Source of the DNA: Roseinatronobacter monicus | Lineage (GTDB): Bacteria > Pseudomonadota > Alphaproteobacteria > Rhodobacterales > Rhodobacteraceae | DNA length: 64,000 bases | NCBI RefSeq assembly: GCF_006716865.1 | Contig: NZ_VFPT01000005.1 | Location: forward strand, 62,001 to 126,000 | Reading direction: 5' to 3' | Part shown: positions 9,051 through 17,577 of the stretch, in pieces | How positions within the stretch are numbered: the first letter of the stretch is position 1 | Layout: each line of letters opens with the position of its first letter | Position numbers and translations under genes: made by a program | The notes under the pieces: model-generated | What the model was told of the DNA's origin: nothing | The model's database searches: none | Seen by the model: the letters and a program-made list of their open reading frames with translations, nothing else

Positions 9051-9056
9051 GGTAGC

Positions 9057-9089
9057 TTGACCCGACATCCATATTTCGCAATATTGCGA
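9057..9089 (+). promoter_or_regulatory. Promoter and 14-bp operator of the arsR-like gene
   Basis: TCGCAATATTGCGA at 9076-9089 is a perfect palindrome ending three bases before the ATG at 9093, typical of an ArsR autorepressor site. TTGACC at 9057-9062 with AATATT at 9080-9085 (17-base spacing) is a plausible promoter overlapped by the palindrome. The start point would fall at or next to the ATG, and no ribosome site is visible. The -35 box is only seven bases from the IS630 end. Confidence 0.55.
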
Positions 9090-9092
9090 TGT

Positions 9093-9392
9093 ATGGATAT
9101 CGGCAAAACCCTCTCAGCCCTCAACAACCCGGTCCGCCGCCAGATCCTTGCGTGGCTCAAGGACCGTTCCAATTTCCCGCCAGCCCTGCCGGAACACGCC
9201 AACCTGACAGGTGTCTGCGTCGGCTACATTCAGGAGAAGGCGAATCTTTCGCAATCGACAGTGTCGACTTACATGCGTCTGCTCAAGGATGCGGGCCTCG
9301 TTACGTCCGAACGACATGGCCAATGGACCTTTTACAGCCGGAACGAAGAGGCCATCGCGGCGGTGTTGAAAACGCTGGCAGAGGAGATGTAG
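9093..9392 (+). CDS. ArsR-family HTH repressor
   Basis: A 99-residue winged-helix protein: LNNPVRRQILAWLKD (helix 1-2), the recognition region NLSQSTVSTYMRLLKDAGLV (about 52-71), then the GQWTFYS wing. The ArsR metal-binding ELCVCDL motif is absent, so it is more likely a redox or small-molecule sensor than an arsenic sensor (inference). ATG at 9093 is preferred over upstream in-frame codons because it follows its own operator. The stop is two bases before the reductase ATG, so the pair is co-transcribed. Confidence 0.82.
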   Translation: MDIGKTLSALNNPVRRQILAWLKDRSNFPPALPEHANLTGVCVGYIQEKANLSQSTVSTYMRLLKDAGLVTSERHGQWTFYSRNEEAIAAVLKTLAEEM

Positions 9393-9394
9393 CC

Positions 9395-10615
9395 ATGACC
9401 ATCAGTGACCCCCTCATTCTGCCAAACGGCGCCACACTGAAAAACCGCATCGTGAAATCCGCGATGTCAGAGGCGCTTGCCGATGAATACAACAATCCGA
9501 CCCAGGCCCATATCGATCTTTTTGCGCAGTGGAGCGCAGGGGGCGCGGCATTGCTGATCACCGGAAACACACCTGTGGACCGAGTGCATCTCGAACATGC
9601 GGGCAACTTCGTTCTGGACCCCGATTCAGATATCGAGCGCGTCTCGGCACTGGCCGCATCAGGCAAAAGCGGTGGCGCAAAAATCCTCGTGCAACTTGCC
9701 CATGCCGGCAGACAAACCCCCGAGGCGATCAATGCACGCCCCACATCTGTTTCAGACGTCCAACTGGATTTGCCCGGCTACGGCAAACCGACCCCGGCAA
9801 GCGAGGCCGAGTTCAAAGAGATCATCGCGAAATTTGTCCGGTCTGCAAAGATTGCAGAAGACGCGGGGTTTGATGGCGTCGAGATTCATGCCGCACATGG
9901 CTACCTGCTGAGTTCGGCCCTGTCGCCCCGGATCAATACCCGCACCGACCGTTGGGGCGGCGCACTGGAAAACCGGGCACGGCTGGCGCTCGAGGTGGTC
10001 AAAGCGGTCCGCCACGCTGTCGATCCGCGCTTTATCGTTGCCGTCAAACTGAACTCATCCGATTTCCAGAAAGGTGGCTTCGACCATGCCGAGGCTGTTC
10101 AGGTGGCTGTCATGCTGGAAGCGGAAGGCGTGGATTTCATCGAAATCTCCGGCGGCAATTTCGAAGAGCCGACGGCATATCAGCACGCGTCGAAAAGCGG
10201 ATCGACGCAGATACGGGAAGCCTATTTCCTCGACTATGCTGCCGCAATCAAATCTGCCCTGGCCATTCCCCTGATGGTCACCGGAGGCTTTCGATCCGCG
10301 AACGTCATGAATGACGCCATTTCCAGCGGCAAAACCGACCTGATCGGGATGGGACGCCCCTTTATCGCCGATCTAGGGTTCGCCGCCAGATTGCTGAGTG
10401 GCGAGATCACCAAAGCACCCTTCGTTGAACAGAATTTCCCGCCTGCCGACACCTTGCCGCGCGGGGCGGTCCTCAACTGGTTCTGCACACAGATCGCACT
10501 TGCAGGGAAGACAGGGGCACCGGACCTCACAATTTCTCTGGTGGATGGGCATAAGAGCTACTTGAACCAAATCAAACTGGCCACCGAGCGGCTGCTCGAA
10601 GCAAGACGCGATTGA
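9395..10615 (+). CDS. Old yellow enzyme-type NADH:flavin oxidoreductase
   Basis: A 406-residue FMN-dependent TIM barrel. Family signatures: LKNRIVKSAMSEALAD near the N-terminus, QLAHAGRQT near 92, FDGVEIHAAHGYLLSSALSP at about 156-175 with the substrate-binding His residues, RTDRWGGALENR, and the C-terminal MVTGGFR...IGMGRPFIAD phosphate-binding region. Reduces activated alkenes or enones with NAD(P)H. GAGGAG lies seven bases upstream of the start. Translationally coupled to the ArsR repressor, which probably senses a reactive electrophile that the enzyme removes (inference). Confidence 0.88.
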   Translation: MTISDPLILPNGATLKNRIVKSAMSEALADEYNNPTQAHIDLFAQWSAGGAALLITGNTPVDRVHLEHAGNFVLDPDSDIERVSALAASGKSGGAKILVQLAHAGRQTPEAINARPTSVSDVQLDLPGYGKPTPASEAEFKEIIAKFVRSAKIAEDAGFDGVEIHAAHGYLLSSALSPRINTRTDRWGGALENRARLALEVVKAVRHAVDPRFIVAVKLNSSDFQKGGFDHAEAVQVAVMLEAEGVDFIEISGGNFEEPTAYQHASKSGSTQIREAYFLDYAAAIKSALAIPLMVTGGFRSANVMNDAISSGKTDLIGMGRPFIADLGFAARLLSGEITKAPFVEQNFPPADTLPRGAVLNWFCTQIALAGKTGAPDLTISLVDGHKSYLNQIKLATERLLEARRD

Positions 10616-10950
10616 TTTCGGTCTAAAAGAAGGCTTCGAAAGCTACTCATAGCGGTCATTGATTCAGGTTCGATGGAAGGCAGGTTCGTCCCGATCAGCG
10701 ACGTTCAATAGCAAAAAATGCTGCGCGATGCACGATTGGCCGGTTTGGTGAATGCCGCACTGCAGCGTGCCGCCGACGCTGACTGACCGCAAAGGGCCGG
10801 GTGCGCCGCCGCACGGTCTACCGGCCCAACGGCCGGACAGCAGCCTGTGAACTTGCAGCATTGCATATGCACCATCTTAAGGAGTTCGCCCTGAACAACC
10901 CTCAACATCCTGATTATGCTTGCGAAATGAACGTTTCTTATCGCCTTTTA

Positions 10951-10988
10951 TTGCAAGGTTTCGTATAATCTGGGCCGAAACCTTGCAA
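10951..10988. repeat. 13-bp perfect inverted repeat before an IS5 relic
   Basis: TTGCAAGGTTTCG at 10951-10963 is matched exactly by its reverse complement at 10976-10988, with a 12-base loop. It ends 14 bases before the IS5 transposase fragment, so it may be the regulatory end of that element. The preceding 10616-10950 has no gene; ~10735-10820 is a copy of the dispersed GGCCGGTTT module. Confidence 0.55.
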
Positions 10989-11002
10989 TTTCGGGGTGGG
11001 CG

Positions 11003-11095
11003 ATGAAGGCAAAACCGAAGGGTCCAGAGCAAGACGATCTGTTCCGCGCGCGGCTGGTCGAGATCTGGGGATCGTATCCGGGCCACTGGTCATAA
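11003..11095 (+). pseudogene. IS5-type transposase N-terminal fragment
   Basis: Thirty codons with GPEQDDLFRARL, the N-terminal signature of one IS5-group transposase, followed by a frameless tail and TAA. The rest of the transposase is missing. ATG at 11003 follows GGGGTGGG. Confidence 0.55.
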
Positions 11096-11111
11096 CTGCT
11101 CCGCACATCCA

Positions 11112-11732
11112 TCATTGTTTCCCTGTCTTTTTCGGTTTGGGCTGATGCAATCTGCGGCGTACATTTGCACGGAAGGTGTTGCGCAGATCCTTGTTGATCA
11201 GATCGAGATCGAACCAGTCCGGATCGAAATACCCACCAGCCCAATACAGTTGATCGGCGTTCTCATCGTGATCAGGGTCCGAAATCGCTTCCAGAAACAT
11301 CTCATACCCGAAAGTGCCACCAACGTCCTCAGGCGGTGTGGCGCGCGCGCCGGCGACACATTGGGCATGTTTGGGAACAGGATCCAGAGCCAACCAGTCC
11401 ACAACCGTGATCTTGTGCTGCCAGTGGTCTCCAAAGTCATAGATATAGACGAAGCCACAATCTTGCTTGACGAAATCTGACAACCGGACTTCGCTTGAGT
11501 CGAAAACCTTTTGGTCATCGAAATCATGGTACAGCAACTCCGGATCACCAAAGCGCAGGCCGCCGATCAGAAACTCATGGAGATGGCTTTCTGTCCAGCT
11601 GAACGCCGCCTGCAAGACCAGATGCAGCTTGTCGAGCGACCAGTCGGTCGGCACAGTCAGCTCGCGCCAGATCAGCGGCGTGATTCCGTCAAGCTCAACA
11701 CGAAGTTTTGCGGCATTTATCTCATGAAGCAT
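11112..11732 (-). CDS. Plasmid pRiA4b ORF-3 family protein
   Basis: A 206-residue protein matching PF07929 along its length: RVELDGITPLIWRELTVP near the start, SLDKLHLVLQAAFSW, the FVYIYDFGDHWQHKI block (~94-108), and the GGTFGYEMFLEAISDPDH block. The family is named from an Agrobacterium rhizogenes plasmid ORF and is common on plasmids and mobile elements; its molecular function is unknown. Full length. Start at 11732. Confidence 0.88.
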   Translation of the reverse strand: MLHEINAAKLRVELDGITPLIWRELTVPTDWSLDKLHLVLQAAFSWTESHLHEFLIGGLRFGDPELLYHDFDDQKVFDSSEVRLSDFVKQDCGFVYIYDFGDHWQHKITVVDWLALDPVPKHAQCVAGARATPPEDVGGTFGYEMFLEAISDPDHDENADQLYWAGGYFDPDWFDLDLINKDLRNTFRANVRRRLHQPKPKKTGKQ

Positions 11733-12084
11733 GTGGCCTCACCATGTGTGCGCGTTCTGTAAAATTCTTGGACCAGTTTGCGCTGAACCGCAAACGTCAA
11801 TCTTTCTCAAACTTCTTAAGCTCTTGCTCGGTTGGCTCGGGAAGCCGGAGCAAGATTGTTAAGTAATCATCCCTATTGCTTGCCACCTTCACAGCCAGCA
11901 AACAGGCTTACCAGCGTCTTTGCCACCACGAAGGCGGCCATGAGGCACGAAAGATGGGGGCGAGAGCCTTAGGGTGTCATCCTGCCCCGTACCGGAATTG
12001 ATGCGGTGGATGCCCCCTCCTCGAACGGCATCGCAATGTGCCATGGTGGTTATTCAGCCACCACCAAAGAGAAAGGGAGCATCC
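11733..12084. other. Intergenic; probable left end of an IS110 relic
   Basis: No gene. The final ~90 bases, including the CCATGGTGGTTATTCAGCC hairpin-like segment and GAAAGGGAG ribosome site, read as the untranslated left end of the IS110 fragment that follows. Confidence 0.4.
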
Positions 12085-12339
12085 ATGAACGAAGGTATCA
12101 TCATTGGCGTCGACTTGGCAAAGAACGTGTTCCAACTGCACGGCGCGCGCCGTGATAGGCAGGTTGAGTTTCGAAAAAAGCTGTCACGCGCACAATTCGC
12201 CAGGTTTTGCGCCGATCATCCGCCCGCACTGATCGCTATGGAGGTCTGCGCAACGGCTCATTTCTGGGCTCGTGAGCTTGAAAAATATGGCCATGACTTG
12301 CGGCTGATCCCGCCAATTTACGTGAAGCCATTCATCTGA
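12085..12339 (+). pseudogene. IS110-family transposase, C-terminally truncated
   Basis: Eighty-four residues: the RuvC-like DEDD N-terminus IIIGVDLAKNVFQLHG, LSRAQFARFCADHPP and LRLIPPIYVKPF. About 250 residues are absent, including the C-terminal Tnp_20 domain. The frame stops at TGA exactly where the XRE gene ends. It is a different IS110 subtype from the copy at 62.7 kb. Confidence 0.8.
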
Positions 12340-12723
12340 TCATTCACGATACATGGGGTCAACTTTCTGAACAAGTGCAGCAGCCACAAGCTCCCGTTGA
12401 TCCCCGGAAAGTGATGAAAAAAAACGCTCGGCGGCACTCAGATAATCATCATGAGCACAATGACACGTCTTCAGTCCCAGCAGGACCTCAGGCCCTACAT
12501 CAAGCGCCTCTGCAAGCTTGAATACTGTCACAATGCGCGGGCTGTTTGCGCGACGTTCTTCTATGTCCTTTACAGCCCTCATGTTGAGCCCCGCCTTGCG
12601 AGAAAGAGCTGCCGCTGATATCTTTCGTTCCTTCAAGAGACGCAAAAGGTTCGTCCGAAAAATTTCAGATCGGTCCTCAGTCGCCCCTTGCTGAATTACA
12701 CTCATGATCGCTGGCGTCTTCAT
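12340..12723 (-). CDS. XRE-family HTH regulator
   Basis: A 127-residue protein with an N-terminal Cro/C1 HTH (residues ~22-80: LRLLKERKISAAALSRKAGLNMRAVKDIEERRANSPR) and a C-terminal helix rich in charged residues. It resembles phage or plasmid repressors. Its stop codon abuts the truncated IS110 gene, so the IS110 deletion endpoint lies at its 3' end. ATG at 12723 is used; ATG at 12705 is also possible. Confidence 0.78.
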   Translation of the reverse strand: MKTPAIMSVIQQGATEDRSEIFRTNLLRLLKERKISAAALSRKAGLNMRAVKDIEERRANSPRIVTVFKLAEALDVGPEVLLGLKTCHCAHDDYLSAAERFFSSLSGDQRELVAAALVQKVDPMYRE

Positions 12724-12946
12724 GTGATAGTCCCCAAATATGTAACTGTAATGTCAATTGCACATAACCCTTACTCGTCAATGAGAATACAGCGCGCAAC
12801 ATGCTGCATTTTTGCAAAAATTCAAACTACTTAGCGTCCAACTTCAAGTGTAGCGTTTGACATGAAATAAGGGACCGTGGTCTGATCGTACCGCCCGCGT
12901 TTTTCAGTGCTCTGCACCGTGCAGATTCCAGGCGAGACGAAACAAG

Positions 12947-12974
12947 AAAAAAGGGCTACGCAAAAGCGAAGCCC
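12947..12974 (-). terminator. Rho-independent terminator on the minus strand
   Basis: GGGCTACGC and GCGAAGCCC form a 9-bp stem with one mismatch and an AAAA loop (12953-12974). On the minus strand it is followed directly by six T (12947-12952). No intact minus-strand gene now lies immediately upstream of it. Confidence 0.6.
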
Positions 12975-13295
12975 TCAAGTTCAGTTTCAGTGTTCGTAAT
13001 GTACCATAACGATCCAAGTTGCTTTCGCAAGAGAAAATTTACAGGCATTACCCAGCAAAACCGGGGGCCGGTTGCCGGATTGCGAACCATTCGTGCCCCA
13101 GTCCAGTGCAGGGCGATTGCGACATGACCTTGAATGTCACCGGGCTCAAACCGCCTCCCCCCCCCCCTGAACGCTCAACTTCGGTGTTTGAAAAATATTA
13201 GTTGCCTTCAAAGGATTTTGCAGTGTACCCATCCGAAATTGATAGCAGCACTGGCAATGCCGGGCCGGTTTGCACTGCAGCAAAGGGGATTTTGA
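12975..13295. other. Intergenic with C11 tract
   Basis: No supported gene. A run of eleven C lies at 13157-13167, 128 bases upstream of NYN copy 1. A short frame running through it (13115-13201) has no family and is not called. Confidence 0.4.
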
Positions 13296-13844
13296 GTGTT
13301 TTATAAAGACGATAATCTGGCGTTGTTTATAGATGGTGCAAACATCTACTCCGCGGGCAGAGCACTCGGGTTTGACATTGACTACAAGCTGTTGCGGCAA
13401 GAATTCATGCGCCGGGGCAAGTTGATCCGAGCATGTTACTATGCTGTTCTCTTTGACAATGAAGAGTATTCTCCAATACGCCCCTTGTTCGATTGGCTCA
13501 CTTACAATGGTTACCATATGGTCACCAAGCCTGCCAAAGAATACGTTGATAGTGACGGACGTCGGAAGATCAAAGGCAACATGCATATCGAGCTGGCGAT
13601 CAATGCCATGGAACTTGCTCCACGCCTCGACCACGTGGTTCTGTTTTCAGGAGATGGTGATTTCTGTCCTTTGGTTGAAAGCCTGCAACGTCAGGGCGTT
13701 CGTGTTTCCATTGTCTCCACGATCAGAAGCCAGCAGCCGATAGCTAGTGACGAGCTGCGCCGCCAAGCCGACAATTTCATCGAGCTTGATGAGCTGCGCG
13801 GCGTAATCAGTCGGCCTGTACGCGGAACTCAGGAAGATAGCTAA
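13296..13844 (+). CDS. NYN/LabA-type protein, copy 1, catalytic acids lost
   Basis: A 182-residue NYN (PIN-like) domain protein with FIDGAN (Asp13) and FSGDGDF (Asp120, Asp122). NYN proteins are Mg-dependent RNases. The middle acidic motif that reads KGNMDIELAVDAM in copy 2 (46540-47115) here reads KGNMHIELAINAM: Asp97 is His and Asp103 is Asn. Those positions normally help bind the metal, so this copy may bind RNA without cutting. The rest is very similar to copy 2. The C-terminal helix DELRRQADNFIELDELRGVI is shared. Confidence 0.85.
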   Translation: MFYKDDNLALFIDGANIYSAGRALGFDIDYKLLRQEFMRRGKLIRACYYAVLFDNEEYSPIRPLFDWLTYNGYHMVTKPAKEYVDSDGRRKIKGNMHIELAINAMELAPRLDHVVLFSGDGDFCPLVESLQRQGVRVSIVSTIRSQQPIASDELRRQADNFIELDELRGVISRPVRGTQEDS

Positions 13845-13898
13845 ACTGCCGCTGTCATCATCCCCGACCTGAACGACGGGGCTTCCCGGGCGTATTTT

Positions 13899-14058
13899 CA
13901 GATCATTTCTTTGATCTTTCCGACCGATATGCCAGCTTGGACGCGAAGAAAGACCCCCTTCTGGAGATCGATAGGATAGTGCCTTGGGACGACTTCCGGC
14001 CTTTATTGAAGAAGGTATGGCGCAAGCCCCTGAAAGAGAGATATGCCAAAAAGCTAGT
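13899..14058 (+). pseudogene. IS5-family transposase N-terminal fragment
   Basis: An open stretch encodes FFDLSDRYASLDAKKDPLLE and VPWDDFRPLLKKVWRKPLKE, the N-terminus of an IS5-group transposase. There is no start codon in place and no catalytic part. It runs directly into the IS256 relic. Confidence 0.65.
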
Positions 14059-14069
14059 GACGGTCGTCA

Positions 14070-14218
14070 TCAGGCGGCGATTTGAAGTTGCTTGATGCCG
14101 TGTTTGAATTCAACCCCCTGAATGACTTCGGGAAGACGGTTTGGCCCAGAGACCTTCCGCCATTTTTCTTGGCTGACATCATCAGCCGGTAGACCATGGC
14201 GAGGGCGGTTTTGCGGTT
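14070..14218 (-). pseudogene. IS256 transposase C-terminal fragment, frameshifted
   Basis: Two overlapping frames, TALAMVYRLMMSAKKN and GPNRLPEVIQGVEF, together match the end of IS256 transposases; the intact copy here at 25.2 kb ends with LNGRNQLPKVIEGITF. A frameshift separates them and the remaining ~370 residues are absent. 14219-14496 holds nothing recognised. Confidence 0.7.
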
Positions 14219-14496
14219 GACCTGACAAACTGTCTGTTTCGCTACGCCACACGCGAGTGACCGGACCAAGGAAGCTGCGTCCCAGCATCGCAGGTGACCT
14301 GAATGGCTGTAATGAGCACCGAGCACGACGCTGGCACGATCCATGAGCGTCGTAAGGTCGCTGTACCGCCGCAGTTCTACGTGAGCCCATCAGCGACATT
14401 CAAGAAGGCCGCAGCATGGAAGACCTTGGCAGGTGAAGCATAGTGCTCTGCCCCTTGCGGAAGGCCGGCCCACTGCAGTGCCGCGCGGTCACCGCA

Positions 14497-14787
14497 TCAA
14501 GCGGCGTTGACTCTATCTTTGAGGTGCTTCGCAATAGTGAATTTGACGGCTTTATCGGCGGGCTTGTCGATGACTGCGCCAGTTGCCGGGCTGCGCACTT
14601 GGCGCGCAGCACGATCACGCACCGAGAGCTTGCCAATATTGGGCAGCGTGACAGCATCACCTGAGGCGACAGTTTTGCTCACTACATCGCAGACGGCATC
14701 GAGAGCAGCTGCAGCTGATTTCTTATCAGACCCGAGCGCGGTAGCGATTGCGGCCACAAGATCGGACTTGGAGATCGGTTTGTTCAT
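14497..14787 (-). CDS. HU-family DNA-binding protein
   Basis: Ninety-six residues with the HU fold: NKPISKSDLVAAIATALG (helices 1-2), the signature VTLPNIGKLSVRDRAARQVRSP (residues ~46-67) and a C-terminal FTIAKHLKDRV helix. The usual GFG of the core strand is NIG and the arm reads RSPATGAVI, so it is a divergent HU. Bends and compacts DNA. GGAGTAAGC lies before the ATG. It sits 98 bases downstream of an IHF-beta-like gene on the same strand. Confidence 0.85.
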   Translation of the reverse strand: MNKPISKSDLVAAIATALGSDKKSAAAALDAVCDVVSKTVASGDAVTLPNIGKLSVRDRAARQVRSPATGAVIDKPADKAVKFTIAKHLKDRVNAA

Positions 14788-14885
14788 ATGCTTACTCCTC
14801 TATATTTTAGCATATTGATTTTGTTTTTTCACTGCCGCGGCTTGCCAAATCCTGCCGGTATACCTGCGCAGGGCCGCTACGGGGC

Positions 14886-15173
14886 TCACGACTTCTCTTC
14901 GTTCAGCCGTTTGAGCAGCAAGCTCGACGCCCGAAATGCCACAACCTGTTTTGGCTCCACTGCCACCGCCGCACCCGTGCGCGGATTGCGTCCAAGACGC
15001 GCTCTTCGCAGCTTCGCGCTGAACGCACCAAAGCCGCGAAACTCTACCCGATCACCACGCCCCAGCGTATCTGTGATCTCATTGAATACCGCATCTACCA
15101 CCGCAACGATTTCGCGCTGCGTAAGATGCGGGTTTTCATCTGCGAGCTTCGCTAGCAATTCCGACCTGACCAT
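14886..15173 (-). CDS. ihfB: Integration host factor beta subunit, copy 1
   Basis: Ninety-five residues: [38 protein letters not shown], then [10 protein letters not shown] and the DNA-intercalating arm [10 protein letters not shown] (~residues 63-72). Nearly identical to copy 2 at 36083-36370, and the two also share about 60 bases upstream of the start. IHF-beta usually pairs with IHF-alpha, not seen here, to bend DNA at recombination, transfer and replication origins. ATG at 15173 is chosen over the upstream in-frame codon because copy 2 has the same start. Confidence 0.88.
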   Translation of the reverse strand: MVRSELLAKLADENPHLTQREIVAVVDAVFNEITDTLGRGDRVEFRGFGAFSAKLRRARLGRNPRTGAAVAVEPKQVVAFRASSLLLKRLNEEKS

Positions 15174-15430
15174 GCACAACCTCAATGTTTGAAACCAGAT
15201 CAAAAGCAGTTTCAATTGCGCAAGGCAAGGGGCTTGTCTTTCGAAGTAGGACGGCGGTGGCGCAGGGAGGAGGAGTGCGCTACCGCCGAGTTCGTCTGGC
15301 CAGTGGGAAAAGAAAGGCCAGTCGGAAGCCGCTATGATTTTTACCTAAGCACTCTCATTGGGCAAGGCGTGTTTCTGCATTGTGGCATTTGGGGTTGCTG
15401 CAATGCAACACCAGAAAGATTGGGGCTATG

Positions 15431-15496
15431 AAACCCGCACATATGCGTGCGGGTCGAGATGATCCGAAGGACAGCACGGGGGATCGACGGGCCTAG
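15431..15496 (+). repeat. Relic of the ~400-bp leader module
   Basis: About 66 bases match the first part of the four leaders at 32624, 40040, 44279 and 47952. The first hairpin is kept with a compensatory change: the stem ACCCGCGC/GCGCGGGT of copy B is here ACCCGCAC/GTGCGGGT. The GGGGGATCGACGGGCC block also remains. There is no downstream gene. Confidence 0.75.
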
Positions 15497-16040
15497 GACT
15501 TGGGGCTGAGCGGAACAGTATCGCTGCATAAAGGATCAAGGGGCCCAAAGCCGCGTATATGAAAAGCATAAAGGACAAAGCCCCACCTTCATTTCCAAGA
15601 AATAACCGTCTGCAAGAGTCCGCATCTCCGACACTCAATATCCAAAAATGCTGCGGCAACCCTGAGTGACCGGTTCGGGGAATCTGCGCTGCGGTACAGT
15701 GGTAATCCCGACCGTCAGATAAGGGCCGACTGCCGACTGTGACTCTGCGGCATCGCAACTGCGGAAATTAGCTAAGGCAGCCAGTCGTCGTGTCGACTTC
15801 GACCGACTGTTGATCACGGGAAACGGGCAGTGCAAAGTTTGAAAGCGCGATTACCCGTCGGGACGAGCCCGACCCGGATTGAGCCGTTGGGCTCCGAGTT
15901 CCGCTGCGGTGAGCTTCTCGGAAGTCCTATTGTGAGCGTGTTCAAATTATTTTCTCGAGATACAACAATCCCTGCGCCGGAACTCGAGAAGCACGGGAAG
16001 TAACGCGGGATGGGAATGCGGGCAGCGAAACGGACGCCAA
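15497..16040. other. Intergenic; degenerate dispersed module
   Basis: No supported gene. About 15650-15780 is a decayed copy of the dispersed module (a GACCGGTTCGGGGAA core). The remainder has no recognised content. Confidence 0.45.
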
Positions 16041-16754
16041 TCACCGCGTCAAATCGAAGACTTCTCGTGCGCCGGTGATCCGATGCACATAGTCTATCCG
16101 CGCGCCGTTCCAATGATAACGATAATGATCAGCTTGGCGCGCGACAGACACAACGTTCGGCCAGAAAGCAGCGAAACATTCACTGCCGGGATTGCGCAGG
16201 CTGGGATAGACGATCCCGTTCGAGCCGTCCGCCCTCAACCGACCAGCAAATGCCTGTGGCGCGGAGTAGGCTGTAGGGTCCGGGTCGAGAAATGCCTCAA
16301 AGCCACCCACACGCAGGTCATGCAGGTCGGCGTCAATCTGACCCACCAGTTCACGCACTTCGCTGATCCAGCCGGGTGCCTCACCCGTGGCGGCATAGGC
16401 GCGGGCCATGTGGAACGTGTGCTCGCGCAGGGCGGTTTCCAACGTATCGCCCGCATAATAGACCCCGTAGCTGCCATCCGTGAAGCGCGATGGTCGGTCA
16501 GGCGAGAAATGCACGAAAGCTGCCATGACCCATGATGCGCCATCGCCCGAAAGGCGTTTGTCTATCGGCACATCATCAAGCTTGCCGTAACTTTCGGCAA
16601 GGCGCGGATTGGTGCGCTGGACGGCGCGTGCGATCAGATCCCAGTCATGCGGGTCCGAGATATCGTCGTACAGGTCGATGGGGGGATAATGCGACAGGGT
16701 GAGGCGATGCGTACGCCCCCAGTTTACCCGTGCAAGCGGCGGGTCACCATCCAC
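16041..16754 (-). CDS. RES-domain toxin
   Basis: A 237-residue protein with the RES domain (about residues 75-225): FVHFSPDRPSRFTDGSYGVYYAGDTLETAL holds the conserved Arg and Tyr, followed by IVYPSLRNPGSECFAAFWP. RES toxins degrade NAD+ when freed from their Xre partner. The start is taken as GTG at 16754, which overlaps the antitoxin gene by 11 bases; the longer frame to 16850 lies inside the antitoxin. Gene order antitoxin-toxin is standard for RES/Xre. Confidence 0.85.
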   Translation of the reverse strand: MDGDPPLARVNWGRTHRLTLSHYPPIDLYDDISDPHDWDLIARAVQRTNPRLAESYGKLDDVPIDKRLSGDGASWVMAAFVHFSPDRPSRFTDGSYGVYYAGDTLETALREHTFHMARAYAATGEAPGWISEVRELVGQIDADLHDLRVGGFEAFLDPDPTAYSAPQAFAGRLRADGSNGIVYPSLRNPGSECFAAFWPNVVSVARQADHYRYHWNGARIDYVHRITGAREVFDLTR

Positions 16755-17145
16755 CGCGCATGCTGTCCAGATAGCTGCGAATGCGCTGAAGGTCGGCCAT
16801 ACCGCCTGCCAGCATGACATCCAGCGCCGAGGCGCCGCCAAGATCGGCATTGGGCTTTCTCACCCAGGCATAACCGCGCTGCGGGTCGGCAAAGACCAGC
16901 CGCAGTCCTTTGTGGATGCCCAGAATATGCGAAAGACGATCTGACAGATCGCGCGAGTGGCGGCCGTATTCGCCCTTGCGCCAGCGGTGCAGGCTGCGTG
17001 GCGAGATACCACCCAGCAGGATCGCCGCTTCGGCATCGGTAATGTTCCAGTGCTCGAACAGGCGCAGCGCGGCGCGCTGCATGGCGGCCTGTTCGGCCAA
17101 AAGGTCGTTGTCGGCGGTCTTGGGTGTGTGCAGGACTGTCAGCAT
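16744..17145 (-). CDS. Xre/MbcA/ParS-type antitoxin
   Basis: A 133-residue protein: an HTH region (LFEHWNITDAEAAILLGGISPRSLHRWR, residues ~29-56) and a C-terminal DUF2384 toxin-binding domain (RLSHILGIHKGLRLVF, ALDVMLAGGMADLQRIRSYLD). It neutralises the RES toxin and probably autoregulates. GGAGGCAAG stands just before ATG 17145, which decides the start. The end overlaps the toxin start. Confidence 0.88.
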   Translation of the reverse strand: MLTVLHTPKTADNDLLAEQAAMQRAALRLFEHWNITDAEAAILLGGISPRSLHRWRKGEYGRHSRDLSDRLSHILGIHKGLRLVFADPQRGYAWVRKPNADLGGASALDVMLAGGMADLQRIRSYLDSMRGGW

Positions 17146-17275
17146 GGCTTGCCTCCTGTCCGATATATAGCACATCGCAGACAAATGTCCAGAAGTGTTG
17201 TCGCGTGACACCATGATCACCGCATGTTGGAATGGTCAAAAACCAAGAAAACCCGTTGAAAAACTGCTTTCGTGC

Positions 17276-17345
17276 GCCGGCAGCGCACCCTTCACCTGCC
17301 GGGTTTCCATCAAAACGGTGCCAAAGCCAGCTGCGATGCAGGCTG
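17276..17345 (-). pseudogene. Internal relic of an IS110 transposase
   Basis: On the minus strand about 70 bases match the segment of the 62.7-kb IS110 gene that encodes GFATVLMETRQVKGAL. No frame or ends remain. The rest of 17146-17577 carries no gene. Confidence 0.6.
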
Positions 17346-17577
17346 ACAGCCGACGTATTCAGTGCCACGCCGGAGTGACTGCTTTGGTGAACCTTGCGAA
17401 ATGCCTCGACCAGCGGCTTTGGGCCGGGTGTGTCGATGGTCGACCTCGAAGAGTCGGCGGGCCATGCTGCACCGCCGCAGGGCGGCTTCGAGCCCATTGC
17501 GGACGGTCGGTCAACCCTTCCTTGACCCGCTACTTGGTATAGCCCATGTTTGCGCGAGAGATAATACAGGTGTGGAT

